DNA from: Neoarius graeffei
Taxonomy: Eukaryota > Chordata > Actinopteri > Siluriformes > Ariidae
Reading direction: 5' to 3'
Assembly: GCF_027579695.1 (NCBI RefSeq)
Contig: NC_083587.1
Location: 6,388,001 to 6,452,000, forward strand
DNA: 64,000 bases
Part shown: positions 41,192 to 51,827 of the stretch, piece after piece
Numbering within the stretch: position 1 is the first letter of the stretch
Layout of the letters: the number at the start of each line of letters is the position of its first letter
Notes under the pieces: model-generated
The model's input: the letters and a program-made list of their open reading frames with translations, nothing else
The model's database searches: none
Told to the model about the DNA's origin: nothing
Made by a program: the position numbers and the translations under genes

Positions 41192-42792
41192 CAACCCCGA
41201 TTCCAATAAAGTTGGGACAAAGTACAAATTGTAAATAAAAACAGAATGCAATAATTTACAAATCTCAAAAACTGATATTGTATTCACAATAGAACATAGA
41301 CAAAATATCACATGTCGAAATTGAGACATTCTGAAATTTCATGCCAAGTATTGGCTCATTTGAAATTTCATGACAGCAACACATCTCAAAAAAGTTGGGA
41401 CAGGGGCAATAAGAGGCTGGAAAAGTTAAAGGTACAAAAAAGGAACAGCTGGAAGACCAAATTGCAACTCATTAGGTCAATTGGCAACAGGTCATTAACA
41501 TGACTGGGTATAAAAAGAGCATCTTTTAGTGGCAGCGGCTCTCAGAAGTAAAGATGGGAAGAGGATCACCAATCCCCCAATTCTGCGCCGAGAAATAGTG
41601 GAGCAATATCAGAAAGGAGTTCGACAGTGTAAAATTGCAAAGAGCTTGAACATATCATCTACAGTGCATAATATCATCAAAAGATTCAGAGAATCTGGAA
41701 GAATCTCTGTGCATAAGGGTCAAGGCCGGAAAACCATACTGGGTGCCTGTGATCTTTGGGCCCTTAGACGGCACTGCATCACATACAGGCATGCTTCTGT
41801 ATTGGAAATCACAAAATGGGCTCAGGAATATTTCCAGAGAACATTATTTGTGAACACAATTCACCGTGCCATCCGCCGTTGCCAGCTAAAACGCCATAGT
41901 TCAAAGCAGAAGCCATATCTAAACATGATCCAGAAGCGCAGACGTCTTCTCTGGGCCAAGGCTCATTTAAAATGGACTGTGGCAAAGTGGAAAACTGTTC
42001 TGTGGTCAGATGAATCAAAATTTGAAGTTCTCTATGGAAATCAGGGACGCCGTGTCATTCAGACTAAAGAGGAGAAGGACAACCCAAGTTGTTATCAGCA
42101 CTCAGTTCAGGAGCCTGCATCTCTGATGGTATGGGGTTGCATTAGTGCATGTGGCATGGGCAGCTTACACATCTGGAAAGACACCATCAATGCTGAAAGG
42201 TATATCCAGGTTCTAGAGCAACATATGCTCCCATCCAGACGATGTCTCTTTCAGGGAAGACCTTGCATTTTCCAACATGACAATGGCAAACCACATACTA
42301 CATCAATTACAGCATCATGGCTGTATAGAAGAAGGGTCCGGGTACTGAACTGGCCAGCCTGCAGTCCAGCTCTTTCACCCATAGAAAACATTTGGCGCAT
42401 CATAAAACGGAAGATATGACAAAAAAGACCTAAGACAGTTGAGCAACTAGAATCCTACATTAGACAAGAGTGGGTTAACATTCCTATCCCTAAACTTGAG
42501 CAACTTGTCTCCTCAGTCCCCAGACGTTTACAGACTGTTGTAAAGAGAAAAGGGGATGTCTCACAGTGGTAAACATGGTCTTGTCCGAACTTTTTTGAGA
42601 TGTGTTGTTGTCATGAAATTTAAAATCTCCTAATTTTTCTCTTTAAATTATACATTTTTTCAGTTTAAACATTTGATATGTCATCTAGGTTCTATTCTGA
42701 ATTAAATATGGAATTTTGAAACTTCCACATCAATGCATTCCATTTTTATTTACAATTTGTACTTTGTCCCAACTTTTTTGGAATTGGGGTTG
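41192..42792 (+). mobile_element. Tc1/mariner-superfamily transposon, copy 2
   Basis: 1601 bp with complete ends: CAACCCCGATTCCAATAAAG on the left and the matching CTTTTTTGGAATTGGGGTTG on the right, flanked by TA at 41190-41191 and 42793-42794. Same family as 5067-6654. A TATA-like GGGTATAAAAAGAG lies about 35 bases before the transposase ATG. It inserted between repeat X and an RTE-type LINE fragment. Confidence 0.93.
41554..42572 (+). pseudogene. Tc1 transposase, two inactivating changes
   Basis: Nearly identical in layout to the transposase at 5281-6297: HTH region KIAKSLNISSTVHNII, D in LWSDESKFEV, D in QHDNGKPH and E in SPIENIW. Compared with copy 1 one base is missing shortly after the ATG (CCCCCAATT against CCCCCTAATT), which shifts the start, and a TGA at 42417 replaces an Arg codon (CGA-type change) 51 codons before the end. 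The remaining frame is open from 41529 to 42416. It keeps the better SPxENIW spacing, so the catalytic core would be complete. Confidence 0.88.
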
Positions 42793-42794
42793 TA

Positions 42795-43130
42795 CCTTGC
42801 TGACAACCAGGGAGTGGTCGGTGTCGCAGTCGGCACTGTGGTAGCTGCGTGTGACGAGCACCTGGTTCAGTAGGGATCTTCTGGTCATGATGAAGTCCAA
42901 CTGGTGCCAGTGACGGGACCTGGGGTGCCTCCCTGTGGTGAGGCTTGGTGGAGAAGAAGGTGTTGGTGAGGCAGAGGTCATGGTAGGAGCAGAGCTCAAC
43001 AGTCGCTGGCCATTCTTGTTGAGCTTGCCGATGCCAAAGCAACCAATGCAGTGGGGCCAGGAGCTGTGGTCACCACCCGCTCAGGAATTGAAGTCACTGA
43101 GCAGGAACAGGTGCTCCTTTGCGTGAATCT
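42795..43130 (-). mobile_element. RTE/BovB-like LINE endonuclease fragment (C-terminal part)
   Basis: Minus-strand words SRHWHQLDFIMTRRSLLNQV and TRSYHSADCDTDHSLVVSKV, with the SDH-type terminal motif as CDTDHSLV, are typical of the endonuclease domain of RTE-type LINEs, often misannotated as craniofacial development protein 2. Upstream pieces (GQRLL-like and WPHCIG) lie in another frame. The Tc1 copy 2 cuts it at 42795. Confidence 0.65.
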
Positions 43131-43383
43131 TTTGATAATAAGCTATAAGCAAACATATTTGTCCACTCCCACTTCCCAAAGTGTTTATACAACATTACAT
43201 CATTAAAATAATCTTTATTTTCCAAAATTGAGGTTTGCTCGAGTATGGAAATTTTCTGTTCCCTGTGAACTTTGGGACATCTTGCCATATCTCCACCCTT
43301 AAATTTATATGACAGCACATGATGGGCATACAATTAAATCCATGCATACAATGCACTCGTCCAGCTTGTGCATGAAAAAACCA
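43131..43383. other. Non-coding stretch with a shared 33-bp block
   Basis: 43147-43179 is the reverse complement of 23305-23337 without mismatch. Nothing else recognised. Confidence 0.5.
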
Positions 43384-43465
43384 TCCCTTGTGGCCGCGAG
43401 GTTAAGGTGATAGATTGCTAATCCATTGTGCTCTGCATGCGTGGGTTTGAATCCCACCCTCATTG
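43384..43465 (+). pseudogene. tRNA-Ser (GCT) pseudogene, full length
   Basis: 82 nt, the expected length. D arm TGGCCGCGAGGTTAAGG, anticodon loop TTGCTAA (GCT), long variable arm TTGTGCTCTGCATGC, T arm GTGGGTTTGAATCCCAC. The acceptor stem TCCCTTG no longer pairs with CCTCATT, so it is not functional. It shares 3' flank with the eroded copy at 27786. Confidence 0.75.
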
Positions 43466-43660
43466 CATGTGTGTCATTCAGGCTTGTCTTGGCCATGAAG
43501 GGTCAAGGTTGTTGAGAAATATTACAGAAGTGGGGGTTTGTTAATGTCCAGTGTGCTTCTTTGGTTGGGCAAATCTTTCTAAGTTGAGTCCTGAAGAGGC
43601 TGTGCAAGACTCCTCATGCTTGAAGAACACATCAGAGAACAATCAAGCAAATCTGTGTCT

Positions 43661-43890
43661 TCAAATTGAGCAAAGGTAATGAAAGCATTTATTTGATTTT
43701 TCCTTCTTTTTTTTATTTGAGTCCAGTATTTGAGTGCATTGTATGTTTTCATTACAATGACAATAAAGAATCTTATTTTGTATACACAGGATGTCAGACT
43801 TTCTCTTCTCCATCAAATCAGCCAGTTCTCTTCCAATACAAGTCATTGTGCCAACATTTAAATGTGCAACTTTCAATTCCACTCTCCCAA
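43661..43890 (-). mobile_element. RTE/BovB-like LINE endonuclease fragment (N-terminal part)
   Basis: Minus-strand LKVAHLNVGTMTCIGRELAD and RKSDILCIQNK match the WNVxTMTGxxxExxD...DILCxQET start of the same endonuclease family as 42795-43130. It may be part of the same insertion, with about 500 bp of unrelated sequence and a tRNA relic between. Family assignment is from motifs only. Confidence 0.6.
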
Positions 43891-44079
43891 CTTTTCTATT
43901 TTCACATTTCTTCCAAATTTGCCTTCCACTCCTCTTTCTCCTCCTTTTCCCACCAGTAGCATCATTTCCACTGGTACCCTGCTGGGAAACAGTTTCAGTG
44001 GCAGTCTTGTTAAGCCAGACCTCGATGGATCCAGGATGAAAGTCCTTGTCATCTTCTGCATAGTTGATTTGGCATGAGT

Positions 44080-44190
44080 TTTATGTCAGATATCCTTCCT
44101 GATACAACCCTCCCCATTTCTCTGGGCTTGGGACCGGCACGAAGAATGCACTGGTTTGTGCACCTCAGTGGTGCTGAGGTTGATTGCTGC
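44080..44190. repeat. Dispersed repeat tail
   Basis: TATCCTTCCTGATACAACCC, then CTGGGCTTGGGACCGGCAC and GTGCACTGGTTTGTGCACCT. Resembles a common fish dispersed repeat. Class not determined. Confidence 0.4.
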
Positions 44191-44214
44191 TCGAACATAA
44201 ATTGAATGAAATGT

Positions 44215-44365
44215 CATTATTTGATATTAATTTGAATTACTTTGAGAATAATGACAAAAATTTGAATAACTTCCTGATTCTACCACACTAATTTGAATTA
44301 CTTCCTGGATTATTTAACACTAATTTGAATTACTTTGTAATTCAGTGACTGGAATTTGAATTATG
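44215..44365. repeat. TTTGAATTACTTCCTGG tandem repeats, left block
   Basis: Four or five diverged units of about 35 bp around the core AATTTGAATTACTTCCTG directly precede the LINE fragment. Confidence 0.7.
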
Positions 44366-45885
44366 TTCTTCATGGATGACTTCAGAGCCTTTATGGATGA
44401 CATGACTATTACAACAAAGTCTGTTCCTGAAGGAAGATGGATGCTGGAGGACATTGGCAGACTGATGACATGGTCGAAGATGAAGTTTAAGCCATCAAAA
44501 GTCCAGCAGCCTGGTTTTAAAGAAAGGCAAAGTTCAGGACCACTTCAGCTTCAGGATAGTGTGGTTCAACAGCACACTGACAAACAAGGAGAGTATCTCA
44601 CAGATGAAACAACAAGCTAAAGAATGGATGAGCACTGTCGATAAGAGCAGACTACCCAGGAAGTACAAGGCTTGGTGTTACCAGCATGGGATGCTTCCAA
44701 GACTCCTCTGGCCACTACTGGTATATAACATCTCCACATCTTCTGTAGAAACTATGGAGAGGATGATCAACAGATACATCAGATGATGGCTGGGACTTCC
44801 CAGAAGTTTTTCCAGCATTGGGCTTTACAGCACGTGTAGTAAGCTTCAATTGCAACAATCATCACTTACAGAGGAATTCAAGGTGAACAAGGTATGCCAG
44901 GTGATGATGTTGAGGGACAGCACAGATAAGAAGGTTAGGAAAGCAGGAATAGTGGTGCCCACCGATCAGAAGTGGCGAGCAGATTAAGCTGTGAAGGATG
45001 CCGAAGAACATCTCAGATATAGCAACATCACTGGTACAGTCAGGACAGGATGGCTTGGGCTTGGATGTGCTACCAGGCCAAGATGGAAGACAACAATGCC
45101 AACTCAGAGCAGAGAGATGGTCCAAAAAGAGGTTCACCAGGTAGAAGAGGAGGTACGCCAGACAAGAGCAGCTGCAATGAAGAAACAGGGAGGCTGGTTA
45201 CATTGGAAAGGTACACATAATCAGATGTTTTCATGGAGCATCCTTTGGCATATGGAAGACAGTCGTATAGCCTTCTTGTTGAGGTCCACTTATGACACAC
45301 TTCCAACTCCAACTAACTTGAAGACATGGGGCCTGACAGAGAACCCCATCTTCAAGTTATGTGGTGAACCTGTGAGCCTGGAACATATCCTGTGCTCCTG
45401 CAACACAGCACTAGCAGATGGTCGGTACAAGTGGTGACATGATAAGATACTGAGTGAAATAGTTGCAGTCATTGATGTAGCCAGAAGGAAGGTTCACCAC
45501 AGAACCAAGGGGCCCACCTTCATTAAGTTTATAAAAGAGGGGGCTAATCCAGTGACTAGTGCCACCAAAGGAACTGGGATGCTCTCAACAGCACAAGACT
45601 GGGAGTTGAAGGTGGATCTGAAAGAACAGCGGAAGTTTCCTTTAGACATCGCCACAACAAGGCTAAGATCAGATGTGCTGCTGTTTTCAAGGTCAACAAA
45701 GCAGCTTATGGTGCTTGAACTGACTGTACCATGGGAAGAACGCATTGAAGAGGCACACGAGAGGAAGCGGGCTAAATGCCAGCTGCTACTAGAAGAGTGC
45801 CAGCAGAAAGGATGGAAGATGTGGAACCTGCCGGTATTTATTGAAATATATTATTGCTGCTATAACATCAAATTCAATTTATAGT
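44366..45885 (+). mobile_element. LINE fragment with restriction-like-endonuclease tail
   Basis: Frames spread over three registers read FMDDFRAFMDDMTITTKSVP and WMLEDIGRLMTWSKMKFKPS (RT palm, with the MDDM box), STVDKSRLPRKYKAWCYQHG and LLWPLLVYNISTSSVETMER, then the tail: FLLRSTYDTLPTPTNLKTWG, KLCGEPVSLEHILCSCNTAL (CCHC-type) and RSDVLLFSRSTKQLMVLELT with VPWEERIEEAHERK. The last is a PD-(D/E)xK-like endonuclease segment as in R2/Hero/R4-type LINEs. Several frameshifts and stops (for example 45435). The clade is uncertain. The N-terminal part is missing. Confidence 0.6.
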
Positions 45886-45889
45886 CATT

Positions 45890-46005
45890 TTATTATTTTA
45901 ATTTGAATACCTTCCAGATTAATGACAGTAATTTGAATCACTTCCTGGTTCTGTCACATTCATTTGAATTACTTCCTGGTGATTTGACACAGATTTGAGT
46001 TACAG
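45890..46005. repeat. TTTGAATTACTTCCTGG tandem repeats, right block
   Basis: Three or four units with the same core as 44215-44365, same orientation, directly after the LINE fragment. Confidence 0.7.
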
Positions 46006-46315
46006 TACTTAAACAGAAAAATCTATGGTTCAAAGATTCTGAAACTAGGGCATTATTCAAGAAGCCCACTGAAACCTGTGTTCTGAAAGCATCTCAAGCA
46101 GTATGCTAAGGCATTTTTTTCAGCCAGAGCAATGGGCAAATTTTGGAAACATATTACATTATGTTGTTATGAATGATAATTTGGTGAAAGAGTTGTTAGT
46201 AGAGCAATCTTATCTTGCAGCATGAGCTTGAAAAAATGGATGCTCATCATAGAGATTGGAGTCCATCTGAACGTTTCTGCATAAAACTGGGCAAAAAGCC
46301 CAGCAACATATTATG

Positions 46316-46387
46316 TGACTATGATGTAATTTAAACACTCAAATTTTTGATCTGGTGTCAGACACACTACCATTGCACCATGAGGGG
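46316..46387 (-). pseudogene. tRNA-Trp (CCA) pseudogene
   Basis: 72 nt on the minus strand aligned to tRNA-Trp: TGGTGCAATGGTAG (D arm), GTCTGACACCAGATCA (anticodon CCA, but U33 changed), GAGTGTTTAAATT (T arm), ATAGTCA end. Acceptor and T stems are broken. Confidence 0.7.
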
Positions 46388-47026
46388 AGAAGTTCCATAC
46401 CATATCATCATAGGACAGAGTTGGCACCGCTCTGAAATCTGAACTTGAGTTTTTATAAGTACAAGCACAAGCTCAATACAAAAGCACAACCTGGCTGGAT
46501 ACCCCTTCCCAAGATATTAAGGGACATTTTCAGGATATTATGACAGTTCTCACCTCAGTGTGTGAGTGTAAAGTGTAGACTGAAATCATGAAATATTTTG
46601 TCATGATTGCATTTTCTCTGCTCATAACAAGACAGTTTGTACTTATTAAATGTAAATTTGCACCTAAATTCTTTCAAGATCTTGTAGCCTGATTTGATTT
46701 TGATGGGAAAGATCACTAAAATAAGACTATATATTAATGTTATCTATAAAGATGACCATTATACATATCTGTACTATACTTACTTTTTAATTAAGAAAAA
46801 TATGCCACAACCCAAATACACTGCGTATTTGGTTCAATTCCACATTGGTAATTGCACTCACAAACATAGACAGAAATAAAAGGTAGGGAGACTACTTCTC
46901 AGTTTGCAGTCAACAAGCTTCAATGCAACTTTCAATAATTCACTTTTGTTTAATTGTATTGATATAGTGCTTTGGGCAATGAATTGAAATAAATGCAACA
47001 CCAACAATTCAGGAGTTCCATCAATG
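46388..47026. other. Non-coding stretch
   Basis: Nothing recognised. Confidence 0.45.
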
Positions 47027-47031
47027 ACCAT

Positions 47032-47350
47032 TGTAACGTTCACTAGATGTGGGTGGAGCACAGAGGACGGCAGGACAGAGACTGAGTTCGCAAAAACTCT
47101 TTTATTTTCACTTTTCAGTGGAAATCGGTTTCTCTCTCAGCCACACACGCACGCGCACACATCCCAGTTGTCCGGTTGTGGAGAGAGCTCCTCTGCTCTC
47201 GCTCTCCCTCCTTAAATAGCCCGGTTTACTGGGGAGAACACACACAAAACATAGATTAATCACACTCAGGTGAAGCGATTCTGCCACTTACCTTCCCCAA
47301 CTCCGCCCTCCTGTCACAGACTGGCGCTTGACCACGCCCCCGCTGCCACA
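47032..47350 (-). mobile_element. Solo LTR of the Gypsy family
   Basis: Reverse orientation, TG...CA ends, closely similar along its length to the LTR at 32601-32956 (GGCAGCGGG..., GGTAAGTGGCAGAATC, CTATTTAAGGAGGGAGAGC, GTGCTCCACCCAC). A 5-bp duplication ACCAT flanks it (47027-47031 and 47351-47355), typical of a retroelement insertion later reduced to one LTR by recombination. Confidence 0.85.
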
Positions 47351-47355
47351 ACCAT

Positions 47356-47976
47356 GTTCAGATTCTGTGAAGGAAATGGTCATATGTGTCCTGTCTTTTG
47401 TTTGCTATGTAATTTGCTGAACATTTTGCTCATTTGTTTGACATTTGAGCATTGACAAGACAGGAGGTTCCTTTACAAATATGCAGATTGGTGTATGAGA
47501 AAATGATCCTGAGGCACTCTGAACTAACATAGCCTGATAATGTTTGTTTTTTTTCTTTTACTTTACCAGGAAATCAGATGTTGAAAGAACAGCTGGATGC
47601 ACTTATACACATTTGGCCTGGTGTAGTGAAAACCCGGATACTTACCCTTTCTTCCTGTATAGGTTTGAGCCCATGGTGTTAAGAATAGCTTTAACACTGA
47701 ACAGCAGCTGCTGTGGTCAGATTCAGGGTACAGTCTTTGTGCTTTGTTGGAGTTCACAAACAACTGGGCCCAGGAACTTAGATGGGGTAAGAAAGAGCTA
47801 AGCTGAGTAAGCCAGGAGTCAATCCTGGAATCTTCTGCTCTGTCATCAGACTTCTTGTCCCATCACGACACCTGGCAACAAACGGAAGAACAGCTGGTTG
47901 AAAGTGAGAGCCTATGGAATGAGGGTTTCACTCAAGGTCACATGACCTGCAACTAGGGTGACACAACAAAAACACA
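47356..47976. other. Non-coding stretch
   Basis: Nothing recognised. Confidence 0.45.
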
Positions 47977-48048
47977 TTCCTATATCAGGACTCAAACCCA
48001 GGCCACCTTGGTGAAAATCAGGAATCCTAACCACTAGACCATATGGGA
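47977..48048 (-). pseudogene. tRNA-Glu (TTC) pseudogene
   Basis: 72 nt on the minus strand: TCCCATATGGTCTAGTGGTT, GATTTTCACC with anticodon TTC, CTGGGTTTGAGTCC, TATAGGAA. One acceptor mismatch and a damaged T stem. Confidence 0.75.
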
Positions 48049-48117
48049 CAGCCTTAAAGTCTAAAGACCTTTAAAATGCTTAGGCCATGGTTGAGAACCC
48101 AGGAGTTTTCCAGAAAA

Positions 48118-48400
48118 TTAGCTGTCAATTTTCATTTTGTTGAGTTGTGTGGCTAGCAGCTTGAACTTTGTTGTGGTTAGAAAGTGTATTATCCAGAACA
48201 TTGCATGGGATAAACGAGAGCCATGCCAGCCACAAGCCAAACTTAGAATCTTCTCATCCATAATAAGACACAATATCTCTTGCTCCACAAAGTTCGCATC
48301 CATGCACAGGTTTGATTTTTGTTGAAGTTTAAAACAACCAACGCCCAAAACTGGGTCCGGAGCTAAACCACAACCAGTGGACAAAAACACTCAAACAAAA
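48118..48400 (-). other. Unassigned frame of 90 codons
   Basis: A minus-strand frame with LACGWHGSRLSHAMFW is faintly like the WPGSxHDSRI motif of PIF/Harbinger transposases, but the rest does not support it. Left unassigned. Confidence 0.2.
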
Positions 48401-48673
48401 ACAAACATCAAACTACACACACACACACAAAAAAAAAAAATAAAAATAAAAAAGAGAAATAAAATAAAAAATCTCCAGTGAGAAGCGGCAGCCAGAATGC
48501 ACATGGCGTACTCTCAACCGGAAGCGGAAAAAGGATCAAACCATGGAGTATAACTGCTCAAAGTTGAGTGATCAAGCACTCACTCCTCATGAGCTCCACA
48601 GAGCACCTGTTCTTGCTGTCAGTTCATTTGTTGGGCATTCTGGGAAAGATCCTTGCCACATATACAACGGATG

Positions 48674-48745
48674 CACATAGTGGTGCAGTGGGAGCATGCT
48701 GGGCCCAAAACCCAGAGGTTGATGGATGGAAACCATCCTCTGCTA
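48674..48745 (+). pseudogene. tRNA-iMet pseudogene
   Basis: 72 nt matching initiator tRNA: TGGTGCAGTGGGAGCATGCT, GGGCCCAAAACCC (anticodon CAT changed to CAA), GAAACCATCCTCTGCTA. Altered anticodon and acceptor stem. Confidence 0.75.
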
Positions 48746-49054
48746 GTTCTGTGTTCTTTTATGCCAATGTTTTCCATGAGCCAGGGAATGTGGGTTCAAG
48801 ACCCATGTGGAGTGACAGGCAGGGCTCTACACTAACTTTTTTTTTCAGGAGCACACGTGGTCCTAAGTTAAAAATTTTAGGAGCACAGGGAAAAAAATGG
48901 GGGCACAAGCAGGTTTTCATTTTAAAGGTTTATTGCAGCGCAAACCTTAGACACACCAACACATAAAATGCTAAATTCAGTTGAGAATGAATGAATGAAC
49001 GAATGAATGAATGAACAAACAAATGAATAACAAACAATTGAATGAATGAACAAA

Positions 49055-49990
49055 CAGTAGCTAAACAGAGAGCAGAGCTCAGTAGAGCTAACAACATCAT
49101 CAAGGACAGCTCCCACCCTGGCTCTGAGTTCTTTGACTTGCTGCCCTCAGGCAGGCGTTACAGGTTCATCAAAGCAAGGACCAACAGACTCAAAAACAGT
49201 TTTTTTTTCCCATAGGCCATAACCACTTTGAACAATTAGCCTTTTTCACATTACGTCACTTGCAGGGGAACTCATATCCGTTTTCAGCCTTTTGAATGGA
49301 AGAAGAGGTATACGGTGGCAACATATGTTAACAAAACTGTGTGATTCACAGATAAGATTGATAATAATATTGCGCATTGTTGTTTATCATTACGTATTGT
49401 TAGCGACCATTCCAGTCACCTATCTGCCTTGTTTTGGAAAGGAAGTTTACTGACTTTCTATGGTTGCTACTTGTTAGCCAGCAGATTAGCATGCCACCTC
49501 TTCTTCCATTCAAAAGGCTGAAAACGGATGTGAGGTTCTTCTGCAAGTGACGTAATGTGAAAAAGGCTAATTACATGCACTGACTGATGCCACTTCTGGC
49601 AGATGCAACAATGCACCAACAAGGACCTAAAAGGACAATATTCTCACACTTACTTGATACAGTGCAATACTTATTACAGTGCAACCTCACAGAGCAACAT
49701 TTTAGTTTTTATAGCTTTTGTATATTTTATATTTATATTTCTACACTTTTACATCCATACCCAATACAATGCAATACCAAATACAGTGCAATATCCTGAG
49801 TTTTGTAGCTGAACTGAGTTTCTATAACTAATGTGTAATTAACATCTGCAACTCAACACGCCCAGTTGTATATATATTCTTTGTTTTTCTGCTGTGTTGT
49901 GACATGCACCATTTGTATATACTGTATATTATTTGTTTTTCTGCTGTGTTGTATGTTCTCATCTAAATGTTTGCACTGGGGTGTGTGCTT
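49055..49990 (+). mobile_element. Rex-like LINE, short 3' fragment
   Basis: RANNIIKDSSHPGSEFFDLL, then PSGRRYRFIKARTNRLKNSF and FP, the C-terminus of the same LINE group as 20662 and 55255, followed by its 3' UTR. 5' truncated and interrupted by a MITE. The 3' border is approximate. Confidence 0.65.
49237..49570. mobile_element. Foldback MITE inside the LINE fragment
   Basis: TTAGCCTTTTTCACATTACG at the left and its reverse complement at the right. The arms stay complementary for about 75 bp (CACTTGCAG..., CGTTTTCAGCCTTTTGAATG, GAAGAAGAGG). The interior is unrelated and non-coding. Confidence 0.85.
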
Positions 49991-51145
49991 TCCATCTCAT
50001 TATATAATTTTCCCACACCTTCTCCCGTTGTTCTAGCTTTCTTCACTACACTTTCTTCCTCGTCCGTTCTTTTATTCTTGTTTCCACCATCATTGCTTTT
50101 AAAAAAATGCCGTTATTCTCTGCATAGTGAATATATTTCTCAGCTCGGTCTGAACCAGCTCTCAGTTATCTCTCAGTTGAATGATCTGATGAATCCCTAA
50201 AAAGCACTTTTCCCACCTAATGCCACACCCACAACATACAACCATGGGAAAGAGGGGCAATCACAGAAAGATGAGTAGAAAATGGGAAATGTTACGGGGG
50301 ATATTTATTGTGATAGTGGGCTATTGTAGCGTCAGCACAAAAGCACCAGACTCAACTTTAACTGAAAGTGTTATTCAGTAGCCTAAACTTATTCAAGCTA
50401 CAGACCGAGAAGAATAAAAATGCTGAAATCTCATGTCCCGGTAAAACGCACTAGCATGGCAGAACGGCAAAAAAATGTAACTTTTTCACTCTCTCCCAGC
50501 TACTGTGGGAACCACCACAGTGCAAGACAGAGGCAATGCACGCAACTACAGACAGGGAGCAAGGCGCAGGCAGAACACACACACGCACGTACACAACACT
50601 GAACACACACACAACAATACAGGCCGTTACTCGTTACACTGCCATGAGGCTACAAGCATGTGTCTCTCTGAGAGGGAGCAGCCCCTCCCTCATGTGTGTG
50701 TGTGTGTGTGAGAGCAAGCAGCCCCTCCCCCACCCATGCGCTGAGCACGGAGACAGAGTGTCACACAGAAAGTGAAGGATTTTCTCAGAGTGCACCCGCC
50801 AAACAATGGGGATTTACACGAAAATGGAAGGAGATATTCACAAAATTCTTTCACATTGAGCACTACAAGGCTCTCCTGAACACATTGATGTAATTTTCTT
50901 GTCTCTAGTGTAAAAAATGATATTAGGTAGGCTATCCAGCACTGGATTTACATACTTTGCAGTTTAATGTTTGATACATTTTAGAATGTTAAACTCATCG
51001 CGTCTGTGCTCAGTGCTTTCCTAAATTGTCGGCCGCAAGAAGCCCTCGCATGAATGCGTGTTTTTTTTTTCGTCGTTCGCATGCCAAAAAATTCGCTCGC
51101 AAATGCGAGTGAAATTTGCGCACTGTAGAGCCCTGGTGACAGGTA

Positions 51146-51209
51146 AGCAGAGTTCCACACCAGAAGCGTGCTGGGCTCAGAACTCAGAAATCAAAACCAT
51201 CCGCTGCTT
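51146..51209 (+). pseudogene. tRNA-iMet pseudogene, shortened
   Basis: AGCAGAGTT, GAAGCGTGCTGGGCTCAGAA and AACCATCCGCTGCT match initiator tRNA with about 8 bases deleted around the variable and T-arm region and an altered anticodon. It lies 3 bases after the target duplication of the hAT. Confidence 0.6.
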
Positions 51210-51827
51210 TTTCTTGACAGTAGTGTTCTCAAAATTCCCAGCAGAGGCAATAAACTCCATCTATCTATCTCACTCTAAATTTATTTGCTGAAGGCAGCTC
51301 ACTGGCCCACCGTTCCCTGACCTCAAAAATTGTCCACAAGGAGGCCTGATTTTCAGTGTTCTGTCACTAGTTTGGCATTGATCAGTGTCTTTGTATCACG
51401 AAGACAAGCACTATTCTTGCAAAATAGTTAAAATTTTGAGTACGAGATTTCAAGTAACTTTGTAACAAAATGACTATTAAAACAACTTTAAACTATACAT
51501 GGTCATATCATTCTGTATTCAGACTAAAATCTACTGGACTAGAACTTAGAAAATAGAAGAAAATAAAAACTCTATTAAAATATAAATCTACATCCGACAA
51601 AGCATAGGACTGTCCTTCTTATTATGAATGAAAAAATGCACATAACCACTGATTAGCAGTTTGGCACTTAATACTGGACTGCAGAGTTTCATGTAAACTG
51701 AACTCTTAATTAACTGACTGGATCAGATACTGTCAACCCTAAAACACTAGTTCAACTGCATCATGCAGTAAAAACAATGAGTACTGAGTGTATTATCATT
51801 GTCTTATTTAGTGTGCCACTTGGGGAG
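51210..51827. other. Non-coding stretch
   Basis: Nothing recognised. Confidence 0.45.

Larger units (their letters stand above)
48820..51135. mobile_element. hAT-type DNA element (CAGGGCTCTACA ends)
   Basis: The two ends are perfect 12-bp inverted repeats, CAGGGCTCTACA, flanked by an exact 8-bp duplication GTGACAGG (48812-48819 and 51136-51143). 2316 bp. No transposase domain was recognised. It contains a LINE fragment (49055-49990), itself interrupted by a foldback MITE (49237-49570). GAAT microsatellite at 48986-49050. Confidence 0.9.

Noticed and set aside
42730-43890. Host gene craniofacial development protein 2
   Set aside because: The similarity is to the endonuclease domain of RTE/BovB-type LINEs, a known cause of this misannotation. 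Frames are broken and lie among repeats.
48118-48390. PIF/Harbinger transposase fragment
   Set aside because: Only one WHGSRLSHAMFW-like word resembles the family. No DDE context or inverted ends were found nearby.
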